Made by a program: the position numbers and the translations under genes
The notes under the pieces: generated by a model
Seen by the model: only the letters and a program-made list of their open reading frames with translations
Database searches by the model: none
Told to the model about the DNA's origin: nothing
NCBI GenBank assembly: GCA_007095845.1
Contig: SFBI01000041.1
Span: 1-43,643, forward strand
Origin: Microcystis aeruginosa Ma_MB_S_20031200_S102
GTDB lineage: Bacteria > Cyanobacteriota > Cyanobacteriia > Cyanobacteriales > Microcystaceae
Length of the DNA stretch: 43,643 nucleotides
Direction of reading: 5' to 3'
In this document: in pieces, positions 26,487-35,532 of the stretch
How positions within the stretch are numbered: the first letter of the stretch is position 1
Layout of the letters: each line of letters opens with the position of its first letter

Positions 26487-26743
26487 CAGGTTCTCTCGTC
26501 CAAGATATTATCCAGTTCTTCGGCTAATTCTTCTGAATCTTCCCAATTTTCGCTTAAATTCGCTAACCCTCCCCTCTGACGAGCGCTTCTCAGTCGTTGC
26601 AATTGTCGGATATCTTCGTAACTCACTAGGGCAGCCACGGGTTTGCCGTAGCGGGTGATGACAACGTAGCCCTCTTGGAGAGCAAGATCGATCGATTCGG
26701 AAAGACGCGCTTTCACTTCGGCTGTCGAGAGGATTTTTGTCAT
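26486..26743 (-). CDS. Phd/YefM-type antitoxin of the VapC module
   Basis: An 85-residue protein from ATG 26743: ILSTAEVKARLSESIDLAL and YVVITRYGKPVAALVSYED are the Phd/YefM DNA-binding fold. The acidic C-terminus (SENWEDSEELAEELDNILD) should wrap the toxin. A longer frame from 26800 adds 19 residues without family match. The module probably autorepresses from the upstream spacer. Confidence 0.92.
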   Translation of the reverse strand: MTKILSTAEVKARLSESIDLALQEGYVVITRYGKPVAALVSYEDIRQLQRLRSARQRGGLANLSENWEDSEELAEELDNILDERT

Positions 26744-26800
26744 TGATCTTAAGTTGGACATCTTGACCATAATAATTCTAGTATATCGATTCCTACTCAT

Positions 26801-27515
26801 ACCAGAGTCGATTCAAGGTTGATGCGCGATCGGCGGCGTTGTCAAGTTTGAAGATGATCTCGTATCGGAGCAGCATTGAAAACGCTTTGAAAGCAGGGCT
26901 TTCCTTGTGTCGCCATTCATTCTTCATATTCTGTCTGATCTTCTCACTTCCCCTCCCGACCACCGACTCCTAACCCCACCAACAAACTTATTCAGCAAGT
27001 CCTAATTATTGATTGCCTCGGTTTGAATGGCCACCTATCAACAATCTATCTCCATACCACAATTTAGCCATTTTGTCAAAAAAAGTTTGACTTTGCAACA
27101 AAACTACACAAAAATTAGATCAACGTTGTTCGGGAAAAAAGGGATAATTGGCGAAAGTGTTTGGTTTTGCTCAAGGGAAAAATCTAGATTTAGCAAGGGT
27201 TTTAAGACAACTCAGACCATTAAAACCCTAAAAATTACAATAAAAGCCATCATAGCATAATGCAAAATTATACCAGAATGGCTGGAAGTATTGCAACCTC
27301 GTAAATAAATAAAAATTATTCTCAATAAATTCTTAAGTAAAAATAAATATTACCGATTGTAAATTTAAATATTTTTAAGTATTGAGAGTATTTATATATA
27401 AAATACTTATCATTTTGCCCTGATTGCCTCTGACTTTTCCCTCCCCACAGTAACCACAGGAAAGACTATTACAGCATAATTATTCGATTCAATAGCCAAA
27501 AGTAAAAACAGAAAT
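26801..27515. other. AT-rich spacer upstream of the toxin-antitoxin module
   Basis: This holds a 34-bp dispersed repeat at 26965-26998 (GACTCCTAACCCCACCAACA start), which recurs at 35355-35388 with one mismatch. The rest is AT-rich. A 77-codon frame at 27027 has no family resemblance and I do not count it as a gene. Confidence 0.5.
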
Positions 27516-27543
27516 ATAGAGAGCTTAGTAACAAGCTCTCTAT
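27516..27543 (-). terminator. Terminator of the HtrA gene
   Basis: ATAGAGAGCTT and its perfect inverse make an 11-bp stem with a 6-nt loop. It lies 33 nt after the stop and is followed on the minus strand by ATTTCTGTTTTTACTTTT. Confidence 0.75.
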
Positions 27544-27576
27544 AAAGTTTAGGTCTTTTACCACTTATCTTCCAGA

Positions 27577-28857
27577 CTAGGATCTGTTAGCAGTATTCAA
27601 GCTACCCACTTGAATATTCAGATTAATTTTTTGTCCTCCCCGGCTAATTTCTACGGGTAAATTATCGCCGATTTGAGTGTTAGCAACAATTTCCCGAACC
27701 GCATCGGGATCGGTGACATTCTTACCACCTACAGACTTTAACACATCACCCGATCGCAATCCCGCTGCTGCGGCAGGAGAATCTCTCATCACCCGCACTA
27801 ACAAGACACCAGAATCATCGGGGACAGTCCAATTATCAGCCATGGGACTATCGGCTAATTGTTCTTTTACCTCTGGAGTTAACTGCACCATTTGAACACC
27901 GAGATAGGGATGTTCCACCTTACCCGTGGCGATTAATTGTTCAGCGATTTTTTGGGCAGTTTTAATCGGAATAGCAAAACCTAAACCCTGGGCATTTTGA
28001 ATGATAGCAGTGTTAACTCCGATAACTTCTCCCCGAGCATTTAACAAAGGTCCGCCGGAATTTCCGGGGTTAATTGCCGCATCAGTTTGCAGGAAATCCA
28101 CCAATTTATCACTAGCACCAATTTGGGAGCCATTGCGTTCCTTGGCGCTAATAATCCCCGTGGTGACAGTGTTATCTAATCCCAAAGGATTACCAATAGC
28201 GATCGCCCATTCTCCCACCTGTAAACTATCAGAATTACCTAATTTAACCGTGGGTAAATTGCTCGTTTCTACCTGTACCACTGCCACATCAGTTAAAGGA
28301 TCACTACCTAAAACTTTACCATCAATAGTGCGACCATCTTTGAGGGTGACTGTCACCTTATCTGCTCCCTCGACAACGTGAGCATTGGTGATAATTTTAC
28401 CATCATTACTGATAATAAATCCGGAACCTGTACCCCTTTGAACTTGTTTTTCTCCTCCCTCTGGTATTTGAGAACCGAAGAAGCGACGGAAAACAGGATC
28501 GTTAGCAAATTCGCCTAAATCATCGCCTCCATTGACTTCCCTAGAAGCATTAATTCTTACCACCGCCGGCCCCACTTCTTGCACCACAGAAGCGACAAAA
28601 TTGGTAGGAATAACCAGAGACGAGGGAGCGGCTGCCGCTGGTGCGGAGGGGCGAGGATTATTGGCAGCGGTGGCAATATTTTGGGCTAATTCTAGAGGAT
28701 TTTGACTGTAGGCGTAGGTAGCACCGATACCTAATCCAGCACCCAAAACCAGTAAGGAGGAATAGGCAAAAAGTTTTTTCATTGCAGAAGATTTGGAGCG
28801 TTTAGGATTGCCTTCGTTGCGCGGGGAAATATTATCGTTAAAAATATTGTGAGTCAT
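27577..28857 (-). CDS. HtrA/Deg-family serine protease with PDZ domain
   Basis: A periplasmic or thylakoid-lumen protease and chaperone for damaged proteins, of the HhoA/HhoB/HtrA group. Of 426 residues, 26-50 form a signal anchor (KKLFAYSSLLVLGAGLGIGA), then a proline/alanine linker and the protease with His160 (TNAHVV), Asp190 (LTDVAVV) and Ser267 (GNSGGP). One PDZ domain (about 315-415) ends the protein, as usual for cyanobacterial Deg proteases. The start could be ATG 28857 or the internal ATG at residue 26. Three ATGAACTT boxes lie about 120-165 nt upstream. Confidence 0.95.
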   Translation of the reverse strand: MTHNIFNDNISPRNEGNPKRSKSSAMKKLFAYSSLLVLGAGLGIGATYAYSQNPLELAQNIATAANNPRPSAPAAAAPSSLVIPTNFVASVVQEVGPAVVRINASREVNGGDDLGEFANDPVFRRFFGSQIPEGGEKQVQRGTGSGFIISNDGKIITNAHVVEGADKVTVTLKDGRTIDGKVLGSDPLTDVAVVQVETSNLPTVKLGNSDSLQVGEWAIAIGNPLGLDNTVTTGIISAKERNGSQIGASDKLVDFLQTDAAINPGNSGGPLLNARGEVIGVNTAIIQNAQGLGFAIPIKTAQKIAEQLIATGKVEHPYLGVQMVQLTPEVKEQLADSPMADNWTVPDDSGVLLVRVMRDSPAAAAGLRSGDVLKSVGGKNVTDPDAVREIVANTQIGDNLPVEISRGGQKINLNIQVGSLNTANRS

Positions 28858-28977
28858 AGTTTTTACTGTTTAACCATTTTGAGAAGGGAATAAAAGTCAG
28901 TCCTAATAATCGTGGGTGTGAGAGGAGTGTTTCGGAAAACGGCTTGGGACTGACTATCTCTAATTTAGGCGGGGGAT

Positions 28978-29023
28978 ATGAACTTACTGTGACGCAGACA
29001 TGAACTTTTGATTACAAGTTCAT
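28978..29023. promoter_or_regulatory. Three ATGAACTT boxes upstream of the HtrA gene
   Basis: ATGAACTT occurs at 28978-28985 and 29000-29007 in direct orientation (22-bp step, two helical turns) and inverted at 29016-29023. The latter two form a palindrome with an 8-bp centre. The arrangement suggests a regulator binding site, unidentified. The rest of 28858-29199 shows no gene. Confidence 0.4.
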
Positions 29024-29199
29024 TGTTTTATAGTTTTTGACAGCTATAAGCATTAATACGCATGGCACAAGTGAGATGCTCCTCAGCAGAATAGACTCAC
29101 TACTAGGGAGCAATTTAGTTTTTGGGTTGCATTAATTAACCTAATCTAGGGAAGATAACAATAGAAAAAACGGAATTGTGAGGATAGTTTTATGTTTTG

Positions 29200-30564
29200 T
29201 TAGCCTTTGGGATGCAGGAGAAAAGCCAATAACCAACCGCTTGCTAAACCGCTTAGATTTGTGCCAGAAATAATTAAAAAAGAATAGAAGCCACCAAAAT
29301 ATTTTTCTAACTTGTTAGTATATGGATAATTATCTTCATAAACAGTAAAAGCAACCCCAAGCGAAATTATGAACATAATTAAAAACACAGGTATAACCAC
29401 AATCATAGCAAAAACTCTAATCCAAATAAAAGAAAAAGAACCCTTAGACATAATCGAAACCACTAGCACAAGTAAGGCCCAACTCATAACGATAGTCAAA
29501 ACGAAACAAAATAGCACAGCCCATGCGAAATTGACAGCAAAAGCAATAGCTGAAAAAACTGTCCCAAGCACGAGTAACCAAGGAGTTGAAAATATCCATA
29601 CACTGTAACCAATTACACCATACATAAGAAACACACCGATTAACAAACCCCAGGGAAAGTCTTTTCCTTTTGGTTCGTTCCTTGGCTGTGGGGGATTAAC
29701 TATTTCTTGACGATATTTTTCTTCTACAGGAGGCGGTGGTAATTCCAATTGTTGAAGCCAATCGGACATAGACTGAGGGCGGTTTTCTTTTTCCAAAGCC
29801 ATCCCCAGAGTAATGGCTGTGTTAAGATGATCACTTAAATTAGGATTAATTTCTTTCGGTAATGTTAAGGGACGATTATCTAAACGGCGTTCCATTGAAG
29901 GAGTCGGTTTTTGTCCGGTGACAGCATAATAAAAACTGGCGGCTAGGGCGTAAATATCCACGCTCGGCTGACGATTGGCCTTGCTACCTTTATAAACTTG
30001 TTCATAGGGGGCAAAATCGGGATTCGCGGCATAATCCGTCGAACTACTACCAGCCGGAATAATCTCTTTAGCAATGCCAAAATCAATCAAGATAGCATTC
30101 CCATTGGGTTGAATCATAATATTGCCGGGGTGAGCATCTCGGTGTACCATTCCTGCTTGATGAACTGCCTCTAATGCGCTGCCAATTTGCCGAATATATT
30201 TTAAACATTCCGCTTCCGATAATTTTCCTTGAGTTTTCACCCTTTCCATCAAAGTTTGACCCTGAATAAAATCCATCACCAAACAGGGAACTTGACCTTC
30301 AGTAAAAAAATCGGAAATACGGACGATATGGGCATGGGGAGTCCGGGAAAATATGGCTAACTTGAGTGCTTCCGCCTCAAATTGTCTAACATAATACTCG
30401 TATTCCGTATCTCTTTTTTGCGAAATATCAGGAGTTTTGATCACCACTTCCAGGGTGAGTTGGCGATGACGTGCTTTATAGGTCAGGCCAAAACCTCCCC
30501 GTCCCAAGACCTCAAGGATCTCGTACTTGCCATTGTGGAGGAGTTGTCCCGCTTGCCAAACCAT
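29200..30564 (-). CDS. Membrane Ser/Thr protein kinase
   Basis: A 454-residue protein from ATG 30564 (MVWQAGQLL, matching the start of the next kinase); a TTG at 30576 would add four residues. The kinase domain (about 14-270) has GRGGFG, Lys43 (VVIK), HRD at 141-143 with Asn148, and DFG at 161-163. The loop after the catalytic Asp is AHPGN, where a Lys is usual; cyanobacterial kinases often vary here. A proline-rich linker leads to about five hydrophobic helices (about 305-450), so the kinase faces the cytoplasm from a membrane. Target and signal are unknown. The neighbouring kinase is a likely paralogue. Confidence 0.92.
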   Translation of the reverse strand: MVWQAGQLLHNGKYEILEVLGRGGFGLTYKARHRQLTLEVVIKTPDISQKRDTEYEYYVRQFEAEALKLAIFSRTPHAHIVRISDFFTEGQVPCLVMDFIQGQTLMERVKTQGKLSEAECLKYIRQIGSALEAVHQAGMVHRDAHPGNIMIQPNGNAILIDFGIAKEIIPAGSSSTDYAANPDFAPYEQVYKGSKANRQPSVDIYALAASFYYAVTGQKPTPSMERRLDNRPLTLPKEINPNLSDHLNTAITLGMALEKENRPQSMSDWLQQLELPPPPVEEKYRQEIVNPPQPRNEPKGKDFPWGLLIGVFLMYGVIGYSVWIFSTPWLLVLGTVFSAIAFAVNFAWAVLFCFVLTIVMSWALLVLVVSIMSKGSFSFIWIRVFAMIVVIPVFLIMFIISLGVAFTVYEDNYPYTNKLEKYFGGFYSFLIISGTNLSGLASGWLLAFLLHPKG

Positions 30565-30650
30565 AGAATTTTGCAATAGTTGTTTTTATTATACCAAAAA
30601 ATCTGCTTTTGTCTCAAAATTGGCTTATGTTTTGGTATTTGAGTTTGCAG

Positions 30651-30715
30651 GGGCGAAGCATTCGGATAAGAAATTTACGGTTTCAGCGATAGGTTATTGC
30701 CCGAATGCTTCGCCC
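30651..30715. repeat. Inverted repeat, 15-bp arms
   Basis: GGGCGAAGCATTCGG (30651-30665) and its perfect inverse (30701-30715) enclose 35 bp. This is a common cyanobacterial dispersed repeat, here between the two kinase genes. Confidence 0.85.
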
Positions 30716-30807
30716 TTACGGGAGTTTGGTGGTGCTTAAGTTTACAACAATGGCACGTCTTGCATCCCATTGTGGTTAGTGAGTTTATCGAACTGCAATC
30801 GTCTTTG

Positions 30808-30852
30808 ATCCCCCCTTAATCCCCCCTTGATCCCCCCTTGATAAGGGGGGCA
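30808..30852. repeat. C/G-run tandem and hairpin repeat
   Basis: GATCCCCCCTT-type units repeat three times and end in AAGGGGGG, forming a hairpin. The same family is inserted inside the STAND gene at 748-816. Here it follows the kinase at 30875 on the minus strand and may act in termination. The rest of the spacer holds no gene. Confidence 0.8.
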
Positions 30853-30874
30853 TTTGATAATTTTTAACGCCTAC

Positions 30875-31870
30875 CTACTTAGGAGAAGATGGGGGAGAAA
30901 CTGTCGGAGTTGGTTGAGGAAATAAAATTTGCTTAATTTTATCTGTCACCCCAATAGATGTTAAAAAAGTCAAGGAAAGAGCCAGTAAACCTGTTGTTGC
31001 TGTCACTGCTGTCCAATTAATAACAATGGGTCGAGATATTTTAGATTGTTCTTTTTTGGGAATAGACAAACCTAAATCCTTAAACCATGCTTGCACTGAC
31101 TGAGGACGTTTATCTATGTCTAATTCCAATGCCCAAAGAATGGCTTTGTTGATATTAGGGCTGATTTTTGAATTGTAGGTTTTCGGCTCAATTAAAGGCT
31201 GATGATCAATTTTTCGAGTCATCGCATTCACTGGAATTTTACCCGTTAAAAGCTCGTATAACACGGCTCCTAAACTATAAATATCGGTAAAAGCTCCGCG
31301 TTTAGCATCACGAGAATAACACTCAATAGGCGCAAAACCTGAGGCTAATTCTTGGGTACGAGTTTTGGTTAATTCTTCATCAAAATCTAAGGCTAAACCA
31401 AAATCAATTAAGACCGCTTCTGGTTTACCAGTCCGAATCATAATGTTACCCGGTCGAATATCTCGATGCAGAAAACCGCGACTATGTACCACCATTAAAG
31501 CCTGTCCAATCTGCTCAATGTAGCGTAAGGCTTCTTTTTCTGGTAAAATTTTTGTTGATCGCCGATCTAAGGTCGTCCCATCAATATATTCCATAACCAT
31601 GCAGTTAGCTTTACCCTCTGAAAATAACTCTTTAACTCGCACGATATGAGGATGATCACAACCTTTTAATTTACTCGCTTCCTGCCAAAAAAGTTTCTGT
31701 AAACGCTCAGACTCCCACAATTTAAAACCCACATCCCTAGGCGTTTTGATCACTACTGAATCACCATTGCGATCGCTGGCTTGATAGGTAATGCCAAATC
31801 TTCCTTCACCCAATACTTCCTGAATCGTGTACTGGCCATCTTTAATTTTCTTGCCCAGATCCCAAACCAT
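30875..31870 (-). CDS. Ser/Thr protein kinase with C-terminal membrane anchor
   Basis: A 331-residue protein. The kinase domain (about 14-265) has GEGRFG, Lys42 (VVIK), HRD 135-137 with Asn142 (HRDIRPGN), DFG 156-158 and an activation segment leading to ASGFAPIECY. One hydrophobic segment at about 285-310 and a short proline-rich tail follow, with no sensor domain. The start MVWDLGKKI resembles that of the downstream kinase, which suggests a duplicated pair. Both are on the same strand, separated by 310 bp of repeats, so independent transcription is likely. Confidence 0.92.
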   Translation of the reverse strand: MVWDLGKKIKDGQYTIQEVLGEGRFGITYQASDRNGDSVVIKTPRDVGFKLWESERLQKLFWQEASKLKGCDHPHIVRVKELFSEGKANCMVMEYIDGTTLDRRSTKILPEKEALRYIEQIGQALMVVHSRGFLHRDIRPGNIMIRTGKPEAVLIDFGLALDFDEELTKTRTQELASGFAPIECYSRDAKRGAFTDIYSLGAVLYELLTGKIPVNAMTRKIDHQPLIEPKTYNSKISPNINKAILWALELDIDKRPQSVQAWFKDLGLSIPKKEQSKISRPIVINWTAVTATTGLLALSLTFLTSIGVTDKIKQILFPQPTPTVSPPSSPK

Positions 31871-32094
31871 TAACTCCTAGCTCCTCTGCTCACAAACATT
31901 AATTAAACTTATTTTAATAGCGATGTCATTTTCCTAGAAGTATAACCTAAGGTGGTGTTAACGACCGACGACCGGCGACCCAATTAGATAAATTTGACCC
32001 AATCTTAGGTTTTATGGCTAGGATTGTCTCTTGTCTTTTTTCTCCTTCTGTCTCCTCATCTAAGGGAAGATTTTTGATTTTTACAGGATTTCTA

Positions 32095-32862
32095 TTAATC
32101 TTTCAGCAATTCTAGGCGATAACGATACAAAGCCACCGGACGATTCGGCGCTTGGAAATAATCAGGGGATTGGGGGGAAAGATAAATGGCTGTCACCTGA
32201 TCGCCTAGAATTTTATTAGGAGATAATAACTGATAGGATGTGGTGGTTTCCACCTCATTGAGATAAGTGTTGGTTTCTCCCCGGAAAATTTGTTGACTGA
32301 TTTCTGTGGCAATAAATTGATTTTGGCTAGGAGTTTCGCTATTTCTGGCAATTACCGTGGAAATTAGTTGATGAGCGCCCCGTAAAAAGGTAATCTGACG
32401 ATTGGGATTATTAGGGTCAGTTTTTACCGATAATACCGATTGACTACCCAAATAGGCGCGACTAATTGCTAAACCATTAAAGGATCGATCGGCCACAATT
32501 GATGGTTTACTGATAATAGTGGATAAAAAGGCCGCATTTATCGGTCTGGAAATAGCTTTCTCGATGAATCTCACTGGAAACTCGATCGATTTTTCTAGGT
32601 AACGACGATTACTTTCAAAACCTGGTGTGATAATCTGGGGAGAAAGAGGAGCGGTTAAATCGATTAGGGTACTGGTGACAGTCCAACTGCCTACCATCCA
32701 ATCGGGATAAACTAAATCTCCACTGGCAAAACTAACCACTGGTTTAGTCATCCAGCGAGGATAATTAGTTAAGCGATCGCTTAAATTTCCTGCTATAGAT
32801 AATTCTAAATGGTTACTACAGCCTAGAATCAATACTAACAAGAACAAAATTATCCTTTGCAT
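32095..32862 (-). CDS. DUF6816 family putative lipoprotein
   Basis: A 255-residue protein. An N-terminal lipobox signal peptide, ILFLLVLILGCS, predicts lipidation at Cys15. The conserved core (PDWMVGSWTVTSTLIDL, then IITPGFESNRRYL) fits the DUF6816 family, found in cyanobacteria and, as a lumenal protein, in plant chloroplasts. No activity is known. The family name is from memory and moderately sure. It is divergent from era with only 35 bp between start codons, so the promoters overlap. Confidence 0.75.
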   Translation of the reverse strand: MQRIILFLLVLILGCSNHLELSIAGNLSDRLTNYPRWMTKPVVSFASGDLVYPDWMVGSWTVTSTLIDLTAPLSPQIITPGFESNRRYLEKSIEFPVRFIEKAISRPINAAFLSTIISKPSIVADRSFNGLAISRAYLGSQSVLSVKTDPNNPNRQITFLRGAHQLISTVIARNSETPSQNQFIATEISQQIFRGETNTYLNEVETTTSYQLLSPNKILGDQVTAIYLSPQSPDYFQAPNRPVALYRYRLELLKD

Positions 32863-32897
32863 GGGTAAAAATATTTTTTAAGTAATATTCTTTAATT

Positions 32898-33854
32898 ATG
32901 AACGATTTGATCAACTCCCAAGCCTTTAATCTCGATTCGGCAGTAATTCCCATCGCACCCACTGGTTTTAAATCTGGTTTTATTGGCATTATTGGTCGTC
33001 CTAATGTAGGTAAATCTACCCTGATGAATCAATTAGTGGGACAAAAAATCGCCATTACTTCCCCCATCGCTCAAACTACCCGCAACCGTTTACGCGGCAT
33101 TGTCACCGACGAGCGCTCCCAGATGATTTTTGTCGATACCCCCGGCATTCACAAACCCCATCACGAATTAGGCAAAGTTTTAGTTAAAAATGCCGAAAAC
33201 GCCATAAATTCTGTAGATTTGGTTTTATTTGTTGTCGATAGTAGTAATTTTTTGGGTGGTGGCGATCGCTATATTGCCGATTTACTGACTAAAAACCAAA
33301 CTCCCACGATTTTAGGGCTAAATAAAGCCGATCAGCAACCGGAAGATCCGGAGCCTATCGACGATAGTTATCGCACCTTAGCGGCGGAAAATAACTGGTC
33401 TCTGCTCAAGTTTTCGGCACTGGAGGGGACGGGAATGGAAGAACTGCAAAATCTGTTAATTGATTCCCTCGAAGTCGGTCCCTATTACTACCCCCCCGAT
33501 TTAGTCACCGATCAGCCGGAAAGGTTTATTATGGGCGAATTAATCCGCGAACAGATTTTACTGCAAACCCGTCAGGAAATTCCCCATTCTGTGGCGGTGG
33601 TGATTGAACGCGTCGAGGAAACTCCCGCTTTAACCAAGGTTTTTGCCGCCATTAACGTGGAACGAGCTTCCCAAAAAGGGATCGTCATCGGTAAAAATGG
33701 CAGTATGTTAAAAGAGATCGGCTCTTCCGCTCGATCGGCTATTCAAAAGTTAATCGCCGGGGAGGTATATTTAAAGTTATTTGTGAAGGTAGAACCGAAA
33801 TGGCGACAATCTCGCTCACTTTTAGCAGAATTTGGCTATCGCACCGAGGAGTGA
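32898..33854 (+). CDS. era: GTPase Era
   Basis: This essential GTPase binds the 3' end of 16S rRNA and helps mature the 30S subunit. Of 318 residues, G1 is GRPNVGKS (33-40), G3 is DTPGIHKP and G4 is NKAD. The C-terminal KH domain includes GKNGSMLKEIGSSAR. An N-terminal extension of about 25 residues precedes the GTPase domain, as in other cyanobacterial Era proteins. The downstream genes are co-directional, including rsmD, another 30S maturation factor. Confidence 0.97.
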   Translation: MNDLINSQAFNLDSAVIPIAPTGFKSGFIGIIGRPNVGKSTLMNQLVGQKIAITSPIAQTTRNRLRGIVTDERSQMIFVDTPGIHKPHHELGKVLVKNAENAINSVDLVLFVVDSSNFLGGGDRYIADLLTKNQTPTILGLNKADQQPEDPEPIDDSYRTLAAENNWSLLKFSALEGTGMEELQNLLIDSLEVGPYYYPPDLVTDQPERFIMGELIREQILLQTRQEIPHSVAVVIERVEETPALTKVFAAINVERASQKGIVIGKNGSMLKEIGSSARSAIQKLIAGEVYLKLFVKVEPKWRQSRSLLAEFGYRTEE

Positions 33855-33937
33855 ATTGGGGTGTAGGGTGTAGGGTGTGGGGAGAAGCTTTTTTCAGTGT
33901 TGCCAAAGGCACGGCGTAGCCGTCCAGTAAACAGTGA

Positions 33938-34027
33938 ACTGAAAACTCACATCTGATAACTGAAAACTCACATCTGATAACTGAAAACTCACATCTGATA
34001 ACTGATAACTGATAACTGATAACTGAA
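33938..34027. repeat. 21-bp and 7-bp tandem array ending at a start codon
   Basis: Three 21-bp units (AACTGAAAACTCACATCTGAT) pass into four 7-bp AACTGAT units, then AACTGAA and directly the ATG at 34028. Since 21 is three times 7, the long unit is a diverged triple of the short one. The array replaces any Shine-Dalgarno. Confidence 0.95.
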
Positions 34028-34705
34028 ATGACCGATATTAAAACCCTAATTAAACAGGTACACCAAGAGGCAAAAAAAGAGGATTTTCCCATCGATACCC
34101 TAATTTACCAAGAGGCAAAAAAAGACCCCTTTGAACCAGTTTTGTATGCTGGTAATCTTGCTAGTCAGTTATGCTTTTTTGGCCGGGATTTAGGACGAGA
34201 TGAAGTGTATGCAGGACAACCTTTGATCGGGGCTGCCGGTAGAATGGTAAGAGAGGGATTTTTTCAAGCTTGGCAGGGGAGAAAATCCCATGATCGTCAA
34301 GAGCTATTATCGGTATGCGATCGAATTTTCCTAACTAATACAGTTCCCTACAAACCTCCTGGTAATAAAGCTTATTCTGGGGAAGTGAAAGATCGTTTCC
34401 GTCCATTTATAGAAAAACTGCTCGTTTTTTATTGGCAAGGTGATCATATCATTCCCCTTGGCACGGAAGCTTTTAAATGGTTTGAACCCTACGGTAAACC
34501 CAAAGAAGTAGATAAATTCTATCTTGATAAAGAACGCTTTACCAAAAAACTCCTAGTTACCCTCACCGCTACCGATGAAGATGGATTAAAACAGCAAAAA
34601 AAAGTGACTTTATTGCCTCTCCCCCATCCCTCTCCTCTCAATCAAAGATACTATGCTCTTTTTCCTGATTTATTACAAAAAAGATTAACTGAATTTGCCT
34701 TTTAA
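34028..34705 (+). CDS. Uracil-DNA glycosylase superfamily protein
   Basis: A 225-residue protein. GQPLIGAAGRMVREG, NTVPYKPPGNKAY and LPHPSPLNQRYY correspond to the three active-site regions of family 4/5-like uracil-DNA glycosylases. The cysteines that hold the Fe-S cluster in family 4 are not evident, so enzymatic class and activity are uncertain. It should act in base-excision repair if active. It ends 3 nt before rsmD, so the two are co-transcribed. Its 5' leader is a heptamer array with no ribosome binding site. Confidence 0.8.
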   Translation: MTDIKTLIKQVHQEAKKEDFPIDTLIYQEAKKDPFEPVLYAGNLASQLCFFGRDLGRDEVYAGQPLIGAAGRMVREGFFQAWQGRKSHDRQELLSVCDRIFLTNTVPYKPPGNKAYSGEVKDRFRPFIEKLLVFYWQGDHIIPLGTEAFKWFEPYGKPKEVDKFYLDKERFTKKLLVTLTATDEDGLKQQKKVTLLPLPHPSPLNQRYYALFPDLLQKRLTEFAF

Positions 34706-34708
34706 CTA

Positions 34709-35254
34709 ATGAGAATTTACGGCAATCGTCCCATAAAAACCCTAGCAGGACAATTAACCCGTCCGACGACAGCAAGGGTGCGAGAAGCTTTATTTAATAT
34801 CTGGCAACAGAAATTATCCGGCTGTCGTTGGTTGGATCTTTGTGCGGGTAATGGTTCCATGGGTGCGGAAGCTTTATGTCGAGGTGCCAGTCTAGTAATC
34901 GGAATTGAACAATCAGGACGCGCTGGCGAAATTATCAAGGAAAATTGGCGCAATTTAGCAACTTCTCACCAGCAATTCCAGGTAATTCGGGGAGATGTGA
35001 TAACAAAGTTAGTCACTTTAGCGGGGAAAAGTTTTGATTTAATTTATTTTGATCCTCCCTACGAAAGCGGGTTATATTTACCGGTACTAACTGCCATCTC
35101 TCAATCTAATTTATTAGATTCTCTGGGGGAAATTGCCGTGGAACACAATCCCAAATCTTGGCAAGCAATTAATCTAGAAGGTTTAACCATTTGTCGTCAA
35201 AAACGCTACGGCAATACTACCTTAACTTTTTATCAAAAAACAGATGAATTATGA
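34709..35254 (+). CDS. rsmD: 16S rRNA (guanine-N2)-methyltransferase RsmD
   Basis: This enzyme methylates G966 of 16S rRNA, using SAM. Of 181 residues, RPTTARVREALFNIW is the N-terminal family block, WLDLCAGNGSMGAEAL binds SAM and FDPPY is the catalytic motif of amino-methyltransferases. The last residues, DEL, and the stop codon lie inside a TGAATTA heptamer array, so the natural C-terminus may have been changed slightly. Confidence 0.94.
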   Translation: MRIYGNRPIKTLAGQLTRPTTARVREALFNIWQQKLSGCRWLDLCAGNGSMGAEALCRGASLVIGIEQSGRAGEIIKENWRNLATSHQQFQVIRGDVITKLVTLAGKSFDLIYFDPPYESGLYLPVLTAISQSNLLDSLGEIAVEHNPKSWQAINLEGLTICRQKRYGNTTLTFYQKTDEL

Positions 35255-35284
35255 ATTATAAATTATGAATTATGAATTATGAAG
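35245..35284. repeat. Heptamer array (TGAATTA)n overlapping the rsmD end
   Basis: Five units (one TAAATTA variant) start inside the last rsmD codons and are followed by GAAGTGGGGAGATGGGGAG, as at the 4876 array. GACCACTTCGCGCACGTTGCGGGG after it resembles the 7488-7513 stretch upstream of nadK, so these modules travel together. Confidence 0.92.
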
Positions 35285-35354
35285 TGGGGAGATGGGGAGA
35301 CCACTTCGCGCACGTTGCGGGGGGAGAATAAATAAAAGCAATCTCCTGACTCCT

Positions 35355-35388
35355 GACTCCTAACCCCACCAACAAACTTTTTCAGCAA
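35355..35388. repeat. 34-bp dispersed repeat, second copy
   Basis: Same as 26965-26998 with one mismatch, preceded by two CTCCTGA heptamers. Confidence 0.85.
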
Positions 35389-35498
35389 ACTATACCTATC
35401 AATCGTTTCCCCTTTTTTTAAGTTTCTTCTCTTTTTGTTAAGAAGGATCTGACTAATGGATAACAAAGACAAAATCTATTGGCTAAAAAACCGGTACA

Positions 35499-35529
35499 CT
35501 GATAACTGATAATTGATAACTGATCACTG
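35499..35529. repeat. AACTGAT heptamers upstream of the 2TM gene
   Basis: Four imperfect units (one AATTGAT, one CACTG) end 3 nt before ATG 35533. This is the same family and the same position relative to a start codon as 33938-34027. Confidence 0.85.
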
Positions 35530-35532
35530 CTT

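Noticed and set aside
27027-27260. 77-codon plus-strand frame
   Set aside because: Low-complexity Lys/Thr/Ile composition, no ribosome binding site, no family resemblance.
28912-28936. Yfr1-like small RNA motif (ACTCCTCTCACAC on the minus strand)
   Set aside because: It differs from the ACUCCUCACAC core by two inserted bases and lacks flanking hairpin and terminator.
33739-34092. Minus-strand frame with repeated VIRCEFS peptide
   Set aside because: Antisense of the 21-bp tandem array and of the era and UDG gene ends.
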